Below, one piece after another: positions 8,264 through 17,051 of a stretch of 64,000 nucleotides of DNA; positions within the stretch are counted from its first letter, which is position 1; each line of letters opens with the position of its first letter. Origin of the DNA: Sulfurimicrobium sp963779055 (GTDB taxonomy: Bacteria; Pseudomonadota; Gammaproteobacteria; Burkholderiales; Sulfuricellaceae). Below the pieces are notes generated by a model. The model had not been told where the DNA came from. It did no database searches and saw only the letters and a list, made by a program, of their open reading frames with translations. Location: assembly GCA_963779055.1 (NCBI GenBank), contig CAVZWN010000004.1:806001-870000 (forward strand), given 5' to 3'. Made by a program: the position numbers and the translations under genes.

Positions 8264-9508
8264 CTATCCATACACCGGAAACTTCGCACACATTGCCGTG
8301 GCTTCCTTGGCAACGCGCGCCAGTACAGCCTCATCGGCGGGTGCAGCCAGCACATCGGCGATCAGGTTGGCCAGCTGCTCGGCTTCGATTTCCCTGAAAC
8401 CGCGGGTGGTCATGGCCGGCGTGCCGATACGGATGCCGCTGGTGACGAAGGGCTTTTCCGGATCGTTGGGGATGGAATTCTTGTTCACCGTGATGTGCGC
8501 CTTGCCCAGCGCGGCTTCGGCTTCCTTGCCGGTGAGTTTCATGGCGCGCAGATCGACCAGGAAGAGATGCGACTCGGTGTGGCCGGAAATGATGCGCAAA
8601 CCACGCTCGGTAAGCACCTTGCACATTACCAGCGCATTGGCGATCACCTGTTCCTGGTAATGCTTGAACTCCTTGCTCGCGGCTTCCCTGAAGGCCACCG
8701 CCTTGCCGGCGATGACATGCATCAGCGGACCGCCCTGCAATCCGGGGAAGATGGCCGAATTAATCGCCTTTTCGTGCTCCGCCTTCATGAGGATGACGCC
8801 GCCCCTTGGCCCCCGCAGTGTCTTGTGCGTGGTCGTGGTCACCACGTCGGCAAAGGGGACCGGGTTGGGGTAAACACCAGCAGCAATCAGCCCGGCATAA
8901 TGCGCCATGTCGACCATGAAAATCGCACCGACAGCCTTGGCCACCTTGGCGAAGCGCGCGAAATCGATTTTCAGCGCATAGGCCGAGGCGCCAGCGATGA
9001 TCAGCTTGGGCTTGTGCTCATGCGCCAAAGCCTCCATTTTGTCGTAGTCGATTTCTTCCTTTTCGGTGAGACCGTAGGCAACGACATTGAACCACTTGCC
9101 GCTCATGTTGAGCGCCATGCCATGGGTGAGGTGACCGCCCTCGGCCAGGCTCATGCCCATGATGGTGTCGCCGGGCTTGAGGAAGGCCATGAAAACGGCC
9201 TGATTCGCCTGCGATCCGGAATTGGGCTGCACGTTGGCCGCTTCGGCACCAAACAATTTCTTGACGCGGTCGATCGCCAGCTGCTCGGCGATGTCCACGT
9301 ATTCGCAGCCACCGTAGTAGCGCTTGCCGGGATAACCTTCAGCATATTTGTTGGTCAGAATCGAGCCCTGCGCTTCCATCACGGCGGGGCTGGTGTAGTT
9401 TTCGGAAGCAATCAGCTCGATATGATCTTCCTGGCGCTGGCGTTCCTGCTCGATCGCCTGCCACAGTTCTGGATCATCGCTGGCAATGGTGTTTTTTGCG
9501 CTGAACAT
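8264..9508 (-). CDS. glyA: Serine hydroxymethyltransferase GlyA
   Basis: A 414-aa PLP enzyme that converts serine and tetrahydrofolate to glycine and methylene-THF. Visible landmarks are IASENYTS, the PLP-lysine motif VVTTTTHKTLRGPRGG at about residue 230, and the C-terminal TSGIRIGTPAMTTRGF. Length and start (MFSAKNTIASDDPELW) are normal. It heads the minus-strand cluster with nrdR and the rib genes. Confidence 0.97.
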   Translation of the reverse strand: MFSAKNTIASDDPELWQAIEQERQRQEDHIELIASENYTSPAVMEAQGSILTNKYAEGYPGKRYYGGCEYVDIAEQLAIDRVKKLFGAEAANVQPNSGSQANQAVFMAFLKPGDTIMGMSLAEGGHLTHGMALNMSGKWFNVVAYGLTEKEEIDYDKMEALAHEHKPKLIIAGASAYALKIDFARFAKVAKAVGAIFMVDMAHYAGLIAAGVYPNPVPFADVVTTTTHKTLRGPRGGVILMKAEHEKAINSAIFPGLQGGPLMHVIAGKAVAFREAASKEFKHYQEQVIANALVMCKVLTERGLRIISGHTESHLFLVDLRAMKLTGKEAEAALGKAHITVNKNSIPNDPEKPFVTSGIRIGTPAMTTRGFREIEAEQLANLIADVLAAPADEAVLARVAKEATAMCAKFPVYG

Positions 9509-9709
9509 GGTGGTCTTTCACTCGGCTTGGAAAAAGCCGCAATTTTAGCATGACCCACAAGGGTTTAACCATGCCGTGTTGATAATCCGGACCCAGGCCG
9601 TGTCCGCTTTTTCCATCCCTGCCATCAAGCCAGACATTTCTGCAGCGCAACGCGTTTCCAAGCGCACAAGGCTGTTGCTATCATGGCGGGCAAATAACAG
9701 GGGGAATGA

Positions 9710-11782
9710 ATGAACTCAAACAGCGTGCGCATGGCTGGCTGGCTGCTGCTTGCCATCCTTGGCGCCTTTGCCCTGAGCGGTATCGCGCTCAATCGTGGCG
9801 AATCGATCAACGCCATCTGGCTGATCACCGCCGCTGCCTGTATCTACGCGCTGGCTTACCGCTTCTACGCCGCCTGGATTGCCGCCTCGGTACTCACGCT
9901 GGATGAAACCCGCGCCACGCCGGCTGAACGTTACAACGACGGACGAGATTTCATCCCCACCAACCGCTGGATTGTTTTCGGCCATCATTTCGCCGCCATT
10001 GCCGGACCCGGCCCGCTGATCGGCCCGACGCTCGCCGCACAGTTCGGCTATCTGCCGGGTACCCTGTGGATTCTCATCGGTGCGGTGCTGGGCGGCTGCG
10101 TGCAGGACATGACCACCCTGTTTTTCTCCACCCGGCGCAATGGCCGCAGCCTGGGCCAGATGGCGCGCGACGAACTGGGCCCGATCGGCGGCATCGCAGC
10201 GCTGGTGGGCACCCTGATGATCATGATCATCCTCATCGCCGTGCTCGGGCTGGTGGTGGTCAACGCCATGAAACACAGCCCCTGGGCCACTTCCACCGTA
10301 GCCGCCACCATTCCCATTGCCATGCTGGTCGGCCTCTACATGCGCAACATCCGCCCCGGCCGGGTGCTGGAAGGCTCGCTCATCGGGCTTGTCCTTCTTT
10401 TGCTGGCAGTTGCAGGCGGCGGATGGATCGGCGGCAATGCCATCCTGCGCCCTATTTTCGACCACGACGGCCTGACCCTCGCCTGGTTCGTCATCGGCTA
10501 CGGATTTCTCGCCGCCATCCTGCCGGTCTGGATGCTGCTTGCGCCGCGCGACTATCTTTCCACGTTCATGAAGCTGGGCACCATTCTGTTGCTGGCCGTC
10601 GCCATCATCGTCATGCAGCCGGACATCAAAATGCCCGCCATCACCCAGTTCATCGACGGCAGCGGGCCGATTTTTGGCGGCAGCGTGTTTCCTTTCGTAT
10701 TCATTACCGTCGCCTGCGGGGCGATTTCCGGCTTTCACGCCCTGGTTGCTTCCGGCACCACGCCAAAACTGCTGGCAAATGAACGCGATATCCGCATGAT
10801 CGGCTACGGCGGCATGCTGCTCGAGTCCTTCGTCGCGATCATGGCCATGATCGCCGCGACTGTCCTCGATCCCGGGGTCTTTTTCGCCATCAACAGCCCG
10901 GCAGGCGTGGTCGGCAAGAGCGCCGCCGAGGCCGTTGCCACCATTTCTTCCTGGGGCTTCCCGGTAACAGTGGAACAAATGGAACAGCTCGCGCGCGACA
11001 TGGGCGAAACCACCCTGTTTGCCCGCACCGGCGGTGCGCCGTCGCTGGCCGTCGGCATGGCCAGTATTTTCGGCAGCGCTTTCGGCCAGGGCATGCTGGC
11101 CATGTGGTACCACTTCGCCATCATGTTCGAAGCGGTGTTCATCCTCACCACGCTGGATGCCGGCACGCGCGTCGGACGCTTCATGCTGCAGGATTTTCTC
11201 GGCAACCTGTGGCCGCGCCTGGGCAGGACATCATGGTATCCCTCGGTGATCCTCAGCTCCGCCCTCATCGTCGCCGCCTGGGGCTACTTCCTCTATATCG
11301 GCGTGATCGACCCCAACGGCGGCGTCAACATCCTGTGGCCGCTGTTCGGCATTTCCAACCAGATGCTGGCGGCAATCGCACTCTCCGTGGGCACGGGCAT
11401 CCTGGTCAAATCCGGCAAACTCAGATTCGCCTGGGTCACCGGCATCCCGCTGACCTGGCTGGCGATCATCACGACCGCCGCCACATGGGAAAAACTCACC
11501 AGCGATGACATCCGCATCGGATTTTTTGCCGCCGCCAACGATCTTGCCGCCAAGCTGGCCGCAGGCAAGCTGCCGCCGGAGAAAGCCGCCGTCGCCCCGC
11601 AACTGATCTTCAACCAGCAGTTCGACGCATGGCTGACCCTGCTCTTCGTGCTGCTGCTATGGATCATCATCTTCGACATGCTGCGTGTTTGCCGCCGGCA
11701 CCTGCTGGGCAGGCCGGTACCGCCCTCCACCGAATCGGCGCACGAGCCCAGCCGGCTGGTGGAAAACTGGGTGCGCGACTGA
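9710..11782 (+). CDS. cstA: Carbon starvation protein CstA family peptide/pyruvate transporter
   Basis: A 690-aa polytopic membrane protein with the CstA core (RFYAAWIA, DGRDFIPTNRWIVFGHHFAAIAGPGPLIGP, VQDMTTLFFSTRRNGRS) and many hydrophobic helices. The family (CstA, BtsT/YjiY) imports peptides or pyruvate under carbon limitation. The start is supported by GGGGGAA just upstream of the ATG. It is followed 1 bp later by a small YbdD-like gene, the standard partner. Confidence 0.93.
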   Translation: MNSNSVRMAGWLLLAILGAFALSGIALNRGESINAIWLITAAACIYALAYRFYAAWIAASVLTLDETRATPAERYNDGRDFIPTNRWIVFGHHFAAIAGPGPLIGPTLAAQFGYLPGTLWILIGAVLGGCVQDMTTLFFSTRRNGRSLGQMARDELGPIGGIAALVGTLMIMIILIAVLGLVVVNAMKHSPWATSTVAATIPIAMLVGLYMRNIRPGRVLEGSLIGLVLLLLAVAGGGWIGGNAILRPIFDHDGLTLAWFVIGYGFLAAILPVWMLLAPRDYLSTFMKLGTILLLAVAIIVMQPDIKMPAITQFIDGSGPIFGGSVFPFVFITVACGAISGFHALVASGTTPKLLANERDIRMIGYGGMLLESFVAIMAMIAATVLDPGVFFAINSPAGVVGKSAAEAVATISSWGFPVTVEQMEQLARDMGETTLFARTGGAPSLAVGMASIFGSAFGQGMLAMWYHFAIMFEAVFILTTLDAGTRVGRFMLQDFLGNLWPRLGRTSWYPSVILSSALIVAAWGYFLYIGVIDPNGGVNILWPLFGISNQMLAAIALSVGTGILVKSGKLRFAWVTGIPLTWLAIITTAATWEKLTSDDIRIGFFAAANDLAAKLAAGKLPPEKAAVAPQLIFNQQFDAWLTLLFVLLLWIIIFDMLRVCRRHLLGRPVPPSTESAHEPSRLVENWVRD

Positions 11783-11783
11783 A

Positions 11784-11954
11784 ATGTGGAAAAAACTCTG
11801 GGCCATCCTGCGGCGGCTAAGCGGTGACGATGCCTATGAGCGCTACCTCGTTCATCACGCCAGGGCCCATCCGGGCGAGCCTGCATTAGACCGGAAAACA
11901 TTCTTCCAAAGAGAGCAGGAAAGAAAGTGGAACGGCATCAGGCGATGCTGCTGA
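11784..11954 (+). CDS. YbdD/YjiX family small protein, CstA partner
   Basis: A 56-aa protein from MWKKLWAILRRLSGDDAYERYLVHH with the family signature of a short N-terminal helix, then DDAYERYLVHHARAHPGEPALDRKTFF and a C-terminal Cys-Cys. This start is one base after the cstA stop, matching the usual cstA-ybdD pairing. The small partner is known to be needed for activity of CstA-type transporters in enterobacteria. It is slightly shorter than the usual ~65 aa. Confidence 0.87.
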   Translation: MWKKLWAILRRLSGDDAYERYLVHHARAHPGEPALDRKTFFQREQERKWNGIRRCC

Positions 11955-11971
11955 AACGGCCACCCGGTCAT

Positions 11972-12000
11972 TTGACGCCCCTGCATATAAAAGGCATAAT
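11972..12000 (+). promoter_or_regulatory. Sigma-70 promoter for tRNA-Val
   Basis: TTGACG and CATAAT are separated by exactly 17 bp, about 36 bp before the tRNA. The -10 is followed by a GC-rich stretch (GCGCCC), as in stringently controlled stable-RNA promoters. Confidence 0.7.
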
Positions 12001-12036
12001 TTGCGCCCTCGGTGGACTGCATCAAGAGCGCATTCA

Positions 12037-12111
12037 GGGCGGTTAGCTCAGCGGTAGAGCACTGCCTTCACACGGCAGGGGTCACTGGTTCGAACCCAGT
12101 ATCGCCCACCA
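12037..12111 (+). tRNA. tRNA-Val (anticodon CAC)
   Basis: A complete 75-nt cloverleaf with encoded CCA. The acceptor stem GGGCGGT pairs with ATCGCCC (one G-U), the D arm holds TAGCTCAGCGGTAGAGC, the anticodon stem is CTGCC/GGCAG with loop TTCACAC (anticodon CAC), and the T arm is CTGGTTCGAACCCAG. Confidence 0.96.
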
Positions 12112-12115
12112 TGTC

Positions 12116-12148
12116 AAAAAGGGGTCAGGAATTTCCTGATCCCTTTTT
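12116..12148 (+). terminator. Rho-independent terminator after tRNA-Val
   Basis: The inverted repeat AAAAAGGG(G)TCAGGAA / TTCCTGATCCCTTTTT is immediately followed by CATTTC. A strong stem with a T-run 4 bases after the tRNA end. Confidence 0.85.
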
Positions 12149-12218
12149 CATTTCATCAGGGCGGCGGCCGGAACACCGGAAAATAGCCGGCAAGTCCCCT
12201 CAATCACCGGAGAACGCC

Positions 12219-12878
12219 ATGACTGATTCTGCCTGGTATGACCTGGCGCTGCTGCTGAGTTACTGGCTGGTTTATTTTGTTCTGCATTCCGTACTGGCCT
12301 CGCTCGGGGTCAAGCGCCACGTGGCAGTCGCGCATCCAGGTCTGATGCCCGCTTACCGGCTGGCATTCAACAGCCTGTCCGTATTGCTACTGTTGCCGAT
12401 CCTGTGGCATATGCTCCGGCATCCGGGCCCTGTGCTTTGGCAATGGCAAGGCAGCGAGGCATGGCTGGCGAATGGGCTTGCGCTGCTGGCCGGCCTGGGT
12501 TTCGTTCTTTCACTGAAGTATTACGATACACAGGAATTTCTCGGCCTGCGCCAGTTGCGCACACGCACGCAGCGTGTGGAAGACCAGGAACATTTCCATC
12601 TTTCCCCGTTCCACCGCTTCGTGCGTCACCCCTGGTATTTTTTCGGGCTGGTCCTGGTCTGGACGCGCGACATGAATGCCTCGATGCTGCTGACCGGCAT
12701 CATGATCACGCTCTATTTCATCTTTGGCTCCAGACTGGAGGAAAAAAAATTGCTGGTCTACCATGGGAAAACTTACCGGAACTACATGGAACGCGTACCC
12801 GGGCTTTTTCCTCTGCCGTGGAAATACATTAGTGCCGGGGAAGCGCAGGAACTACTGCGGCAAGACCCGGCCCAATAG
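12219..12878 (+). CDS. Isoprenylcysteine carboxyl methyltransferase / NnrU-like membrane protein
   Basis: About 219 aa from MTDSAWYDLALLLSYW, preceded by GGAG. The open frame extends upstream through the tRNA and is not used. Five or so hydrophobic segments are followed by the conserved C-terminal signature of the ICMT/NnrU/PEMT superfamily: HRFVRHPWYFFGLV and EEKKLLVYHGKTYRNYMERVPGLFP. Bacterial members are membrane proteins with proposed methyltransferase activity; the substrate is unknown. It appears monocistronic after the tRNA terminator. Confidence 0.8.
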   Translation: MTDSAWYDLALLLSYWLVYFVLHSVLASLGVKRHVAVAHPGLMPAYRLAFNSLSVLLLLPILWHMLRHPGPVLWQWQGSEAWLANGLALLAGLGFVLSLKYYDTQEFLGLRQLRTRTQRVEDQEHFHLSPFHRFVRHPWYFFGLVLVWTRDMNASMLLTGIMITLYFIFGSRLEEKKLLVYHGKTYRNYMERVPGLFPLPWKYISAGEAQELLRQDPAQ

Positions 12879-12940
12879 CGTTCGCCTGATATGATGAATA
12901 TTTATTCCCACCCAGAGATTCATAACCAGCAGAAAACCTT

Positions 12941-14302
12941 ATGAACAAACGACATAACTTCCTGTATCCACTGGAACCCCTGTTTGGGCATGTCCTCAGC
13001 CCTTTCGAGCACTTTCTGCGGCGCACCACGGCCGGCGGCATCATCCTGATCGGCACCACACTGCTCACGCTCCTGATCGCCAATTCACCGTGGGGGGCGG
13101 GTTTCCATCACTTCTGGGAGCAGTCCATGGCGCTTTCCATTGGGCCGTGGGAACTCAGGCAAAGCCTGCACCACTGGGTAAACGACGGGTTGATGGCCTT
13201 TTTTTTCCTGCTGGTCGGGCTGGAAATCAAGCGGGAAATTCTGGTCGGAGAGCTATCTTCCCCGCGTGATGCGGCATTGCCGATTGGAGCCGCCATTGGC
13301 GGCATGGTCGTCCCCGCGGGGGTCTATGCCATGTTCAACTACGGTACATCCAGCGCCTCCGGCTGGGGCATTCCGATGGCCACCGATATCGCCTTTGCCA
13401 TCGGCATTCTGGTCCTGCTCGCGTGGCGTGTTCCACGCTCACTCATTATCTTTGTAACCGCATTTGCGATTGTCGATGATCTTGGCGCGGTATTCGTCAT
13501 TGCCCTCTTTTACACGCACGAAATCAACGGAACTGCGCTCGCCTGGGCAGCCTCCGTGCTGGCGCTGCTCATTTTGCTCAACAGGGGCGGCATTCGCCAC
13601 TCCCTGCCCTACATTCTTGCGGGCATCACCCTATGGTATCTGACACTGCTGAGCGGTCTTCACGCCACCGTGGCAGGCATTCTGCTGGCGCTCACCATAC
13701 CGGCAAAACCGGCTTTCTCGCCTGAGCAGTTTAATCTGCGCCTGCAGGAGCTTGGAGAAGGGTTTCGTGCCGCCGTTCTTGATCCTCATGCGCCCGACCA
13801 CCCATTGAGCAATCACCGGATGGCGACCATCGCCGAAAACGTGGAAAGAGCTTCCATGGCCGTCCAGGCTCCATTACAACGGATGGAGCATGGGCTTAGC
13901 AACTGGGTCACTTTCCTGGTTATTCCCATTTTTGCTCTTGCCAACGCGGGGATTGATTTCAGTCACATCGACTTTGCCGCTTCGATCAGCGCCCCGGTCA
14001 CCCTGGGCGTCATGTTCGGCCTGGTGCTTGGAAAATTCATAGGTATCAGCGCCAGCTGCTGGATCATTCTGAAACTAGGCTGGGGAAAGATGCCGCACGG
14101 GATGAACTGGCGCCATATTATCGGCGCGGCGTGGCTAGGCGGAATCGGTTTCACCATGTCTCTGTTCATCGGCGGCATGGCCTTCACAGACCCCCAGCAG
14201 TTTGAAGATGCAAAACTTGGCATCCTGCTCTCATCCCTGATCGCAGCTATACTCGGCCTCGCCTGGCTCTATTTTGGAGCCAGCGATCAAAAGAAAGAAT
14301 AA
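12941..14302 (+). CDS. nhaA: Na+/H+ antiporter NhaA
   Basis: A 453-aa inner-membrane antiporter that exports Na+ (or Li+) for H+. It shows the paired aspartates of the ion site (FAIVDDLGAVFVIALFYT), the family motifs GLEIKREILVGELS and PMATDIAFAIGIL, and about 12 hydrophobic helices. It is longer than E. coli NhaA (388 aa) owing to an N-terminal extension and a middle loop (about residues 250-300), seen in many NhaA homologues. It is followed by a strong terminator. Confidence 0.95.
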   Translation: MNKRHNFLYPLEPLFGHVLSPFEHFLRRTTAGGIILIGTTLLTLLIANSPWGAGFHHFWEQSMALSIGPWELRQSLHHWVNDGLMAFFFLLVGLEIKREILVGELSSPRDAALPIGAAIGGMVVPAGVYAMFNYGTSSASGWGIPMATDIAFAIGILVLLAWRVPRSLIIFVTAFAIVDDLGAVFVIALFYTHEINGTALAWAASVLALLILLNRGGIRHSLPYILAGITLWYLTLLSGLHATVAGILLALTIPAKPAFSPEQFNLRLQELGEGFRAAVLDPHAPDHPLSNHRMATIAENVERASMAVQAPLQRMEHGLSNWVTFLVIPIFALANAGIDFSHIDFAASISAPVTLGVMFGLVLGKFIGISASCWIILKLGWGKMPHGMNWRHIIGAAWLGGIGFTMSLFIGGMAFTDPQQFEDAKLGILLSSLIAAILGLAWLYFGASDQKKE

Positions 14303-14315
14303 CCAGCATCCCGCA

Positions 14316-14360
14316 AAACCCAAACCGGCCCAGAGGCAATCTCTGGGCCGGTTTGGGTTT
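14316..14360. terminator. Perfect 20-bp hairpin after nhaA
   Basis: Two 20-base arms (starting AAACCCAAACC, ending GGTTTGGGTTT) are exact reverse complements around a 5-nt GCAAT loop, 13 bp after the nhaA stop. The A-rich 5' side and T-rich 3' side suit intrinsic termination. Confidence 0.8.
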
Positions 14361-14751
14361 GCGCCCCTCTTCCCGGAAAAACCCCACAAGGCGGCTGTCG
14401 CCGTGGAAACCGATCAGGCCCGGCTCAACCGGGGCGTTTCTGATTGATGCCCCATGGTTAACTATTATTCATCCGCAAAGAATAAATAGCCGGTTATATT
14501 CTGACCACCTGATTTAGATATTCACCCTTTGCCCCCCGCGTCAAAGGCCTTTCAGAAAAGCCTCGAGTGGCGATTTTGCTTTTGCTGGGAACAGGCTTGA
14601 ACGTGCGGCAATGCGCGTGTCTGAACACATATCTATACAGTCCGCTGCGCAAGGTCACATCAACCTGGCATTCCGTTGATGCTTGATTCAACGGCCAGGC
14701 TTTCCTGGCGGCGCTTACCTGAATGTCCATCTTAAATTTATGGAAAAAATC
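14361..14751. other. Intergenic region, no gene seen
   Basis: About 390 bp between the nhaA terminator and the bactofilin gene. Short open frames exist but none has coding character. It presumably holds the bactofilin promoter; I cannot place one with confidence. Confidence 0.4.
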
Positions 14752-15345
14752 ATGTTAAAAAATCTTATGCGCTCTAGCACCAAAAACCACTTCAACGAAA
14801 CTGGCAATCAGTCTGTAGAAACTGTCAGGGAGCAAGTCGAAATCAAAGCAGAGAATCCAGCGTCCCCAGAAAAACCGGCGCCGCGTGAAGAAGGAAGCAA
14901 ACTCATCGTGGGGCCGAACATCAAACTTAAAGGCACCGAAATTACCGACTGCGAAATTCTGGTGGTCGAAGGCAGAGTCGAATCCTCCATGAATAGCAGG
15001 GACATTCGCATCGCTGAGGGCGGGGTATTTTCAGGCAATGCCGAAATAGATATTGCAGAAGTACGGGGACTGTTCGAAGGTGAACTAACCGCGCGCAAGC
15101 GATTGGTGGTGTATGCGACAGGAAAGGTCACCGGAAAAATCCGCTATGGCGCGTTAACAATAGAAGAAGGCGGAGTAATCTCAGGCGAAGTCGCCGCGAT
15201 AATCAAAGATACTCAAAGCACTAAAATGGTAACCATTGTCGAACCAATAACAGCAACGCCAAGCCTCGTAGAAACAGCTAAAGCAGAGCGCATCTACGCC
15301 ACCCCCGTCCTTGGCCGCACTCCTCTGGGCGGACGGCGCAACTAA
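14752..15345 (+). CDS. Bactofilin family protein
   Basis: About 197 aa from MLKNLMRSSTK, chosen because GGA sits 7 bases upstream; an ATG 12 bp earlier lacks this. A charged N-terminal tail is followed by a bactofilin (DUF583) right-handed beta-helix of short repeats (SKLIVGPNIKLKG, CEILVVEGRVES, RDIRIAEGGVFSG, GLFEGELTARKRL, GALTIEEGGVISGEV), then a Pro/Arg-rich tail. Bactofilins self-assemble into nucleotide-free filaments at the inner membrane and help shape, polarity or envelope enzyme placement. No peptidase partner is visible here because mobile DNA follows directly. Confidence 0.85.
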   Translation: MLKNLMRSSTKNHFNETGNQSVETVREQVEIKAENPASPEKPAPREEGSKLIVGPNIKLKGTEITDCEILVVEGRVESSMNSRDIRIAEGGVFSGNAEIDIAEVRGLFEGELTARKRLVVYATGKVTGKIRYGALTIEEGGVISGEVAAIIKDTQSTKMVTIVEPITATPSLVETAKAERIYATPVLGRTPLGGRRN

Positions 15346-15361
15346 ATAACCCGGCGGCTAA

Positions 15362-15643
15362 AACCAGGCTGGCAAGCTGCCGCAATATTGCTTTACCTTC
15401 CGTGGCAAACTAATTCGTATGGAATTAGCAAATACCGGATGGCACGAAACGATAAAGCGGACAGGAACATCCTGCGACGAGCTGAAAGATTTGGGTGGTT
15501 GGAAATCGCGACAGATGGTTGACCGTTATGCCAAGTACTCTACTGAGCACCTGGCATTAGCGGCTTCTCGAATCGAGAATGGGCATGGCGGTAACGTGAT
15601 TGAGTTGTCACGTTTTTGTCATGGCAAGACTAAAGTCGCCTGA
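15362..15643 (+). pseudogene. Tyrosine integrase relic with internal deletion
   Basis: The frame reads a catalytic-domain strand (YCFTFRGKLIR...NTGWHETIKRTG) and then jumps to TSCDELKDLGGWKSRQMV and DRYAKYSTEHLALAASRIE, the usual C-terminal end with the Tyr nucleophile. The expected HDLRHTWAS segment with the catalytic His/Arg is missing between them, as is the whole N-terminal half, so it cannot be active. It ends 27 bp before the left 46-bp repeat and points toward it, as the intact integrase does at the other end. This suggests the remains of an earlier element in the same tRNA-Met site, of a different integrase subfamily. Confidence 0.75.
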
Positions 15644-15670
15644 CGGCAACTTGTAAGTCTTTGGTTTAAA

Positions 15671-15716
15671 TGGTGGGCCCGCACGGACTTGAACCGTGGA
15701 CCAAAGGATTATGAGT
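15671..15716. repeat. attL, displaced tRNA-Met 3' end
   Basis: 46 bp identical to 28024-28069, from the CCA end through the anticodon loop region of tRNA-Met (minus strand). It diverges right after (TCTA versus CCTC), so it is only a tRNA fragment and marks the left junction. Confidence 0.93.
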
Positions 15717-15766
15717 TCTATTTAACGGCTTGCATTATCCGCCATTGCATTACAATACAATATGTT

Positions 15767-15828
15767 ACGAAGTGTCACACACCTTTAAAACGCCATAATC
15801 AGCCTACGCCGTTGACACTTCGTTGACA
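15767..15828. repeat. Candidate integrase arm-type sites
   Basis: TGACACTTCGT occurs at 15813-15823, inverted at 15767-15777, and again at the other end of the provirus at 27951-27961 (18 bp shared there, GTTGACACTTCGTTGACA). Short repeats inside both ends of a tRNA-integrated element fit arm sites bound by the integrase N-terminus; this is inferred. The right copy overlaps the integrase stop codon, so the left direct copy could also be a scrap of a related integrase 3' end. Confidence 0.5.
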
Positions 15829-16133
15829 GTCTGCAACGCTCCGTTTAGCACCGCAAAAGCCAAACCCCAAAGACCCCGCTTCGATCACAGTTCGGCGTGG
15901 TCATTCCATAAATAGCCAGAAGCATCAAGGGTACGCTTCGCCAAAATCCTCACCCGTTCGGTGCTCCCTTCGGTCCGCTCCGCTGCGGCCTCCGGTTTTG
16001 CCCTTGACCCTTCCGTCAATTTATTGATCCGTGGCGCTCAAGCGCATGTGGCACACGATCAGGCCGGGAAAAGCGCCCCGGCCCAATCGCCACCACATGC
16101 ACATGAGCAGACTTGACCGGACAAGGCAAAACC
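15829..16133. other. Provirus left-end region without a gene
   Basis: About 300 bp holding GC-rich short palindromic pieces (around CCGTTCGG and CCGCTCCGCTGCGG near 15955-16000). In filamentous phages a structured intergenic region carries the origin or packaging signal; this is one of two candidate places. Confidence 0.35.
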
Positions 16134-16382
16134 ATGAACCTGAAAAACCGAAACTACATGAAAGGCGAAGAATTCAAGGCCCGTCAACTTTGGCTGCCCT
16201 TTATCGATGCCGTGGGTATCGTGCTACAGGCTCTGGAACCCGTCAAACAAAGCGCTTGGAAGTGGTTCAAAGACTGGAAAAAGAAATTTCATGGCAAGGA
16301 GGCAACGTCGAAAATAACTATCGAGCAAATACCATTACCCTTTAATTTAATGCAGCCTGCACGGCTTCCGGCGCACGCTTGA
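16134..16382 (+). CDS. Hypothetical small protein
   Basis: About 82 aa from MNLKNRNYMKGEEFKARQLW, with AAGG at good spacing. A basic, Trp/Lys-rich middle (SAWKWFKDWKKKFHGKEA) follows a short hydrophobic stretch. I do not recognise it. Its 3' end overlaps the convergent antitoxin gene, so only the N-terminal half may be meaningful. It may equally be non-coding. Confidence 0.35.
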   Translation: MNLKNRNYMKGEEFKARQLWLPFIDAVGIVLQALEPVKQSAWKWFKDWKKKFHGKEATSKITIEQIPLPFNLMQPARLPAHA

Positions 16383-16625
16383 TTACATTGAGCAATACCA
16401 GGGCCGCACCTTGCGGTGTCGGTCTCCTCGCTCCCAGTGACGCAATGTCGCAACGGAAAATCCAAAACGGGCAGCAAATTGTTCTTGCGTCATACCCATG
16501 TGCTGACGCAATTCAGAAACATCCACCGTTTCCGGTTTGTACATTTTCACGGCAACCTTTTTACCCTTGGCGTGTGCTACAGCTTCGTTCAAACCACGCG
16601 AAATACTGTCAAAAGTTGTTCCCAT
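16342..16625 (-). pseudogene. HTH antitoxin of a RelE/HigB-type pair, frame broken by one base
   Basis: The first 70 codons encode an XRE-like antitoxin (VSELRQHMGMTQEQFAARFG, FSVATLRHWERGDRH). The frame then runs into an early stop (SM). Shifting one base after GDRH restores the expected family ending PQGAALVLLNVIKRAPEAV down to a stop at 16342-16344. The defect is equivalent to losing one C from a CCC run. The toxin gene lies 3 bp upstream, so the pair forms one operon. Either the antitoxin is truncated or the base call is wrong; an intact toxin next to a dead antitoxin would be harmful, which favours error or a still-functional truncated form. Confidence 0.65.
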
Positions 16626-16628
16626 ATT

Positions 16629-16964
16629 TCACCTCTCGATCCATGTGCCAACCAGAATATCCACCAGTTTCATCAACTCGTTGCGTTCTGCCTTGGTCAA
16701 ATTGTCCTGCTCGTTCTTGGCAAACAGCGTCAACAAATAAAGCGGCATCAACTCGCTATGGTAGTAGTAGATTACGCGAACCCCACCACTCTTTCCACGA
16801 CCACCCCGACCCCATCGCAGTTTACGAACACCGCCGGTTCCCTCAATCAGATCGCCGGATTTTGGATGCGCTGACAAATAACTCAACACATCCTGCCTCT
16901 CCGCGACAGACAAAAGTTTGTCCGCCTGGCGAATGTATTCGGGCACTTCGGCAATCGTAATCAT
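16629..16964 (-). CDS. RelE/HigB2-like toxin
   Basis: About 111 aa from MITIAEVPEYIRQADKLLS; an open frame runs 29 codons upstream but this start fits the family. It shows the fold of the RelE-type mRNA interferase family: LSYLSAHPKSGDLIEGTGGVRKLRW, GRGGRGKSGGVRVIYYYH, LYLLTLFAKNEQDNLTKAERNEL. Such toxins cleave mRNA at the ribosome. The gene precedes a helix-turn-helix antitoxin, the toxin-first order of HigBA/NadS systems. It probably stabilises the provirus. Confidence 0.85.
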   Translation of the reverse strand: MITIAEVPEYIRQADKLLSVAERQDVLSYLSAHPKSGDLIEGTGGVRKLRWGRGGRGKSGGVRVIYYYHSELMPLYLLTLFAKNEQDNLTKAERNELMKLVDILVGTWIER

Positions 16965-17051
16965 GCGACACATTATAATCCAATGGATTAGTTGTGGCGA
17001 ATATTTCACCAAGAACTCATAAAAAGATTGTGATTCCGGCTGAACAGCCAA

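Noticed and set aside
7600..9600. FMN riboswitch for the rib operon
   Set aside because: No RFN-like conserved boxes seen upstream of nrdR/ribD or glyA.
14494..14730. 78-codon minus-strand open frame
   Set aside because: No coding character, antisense to the bactofilin leader region.
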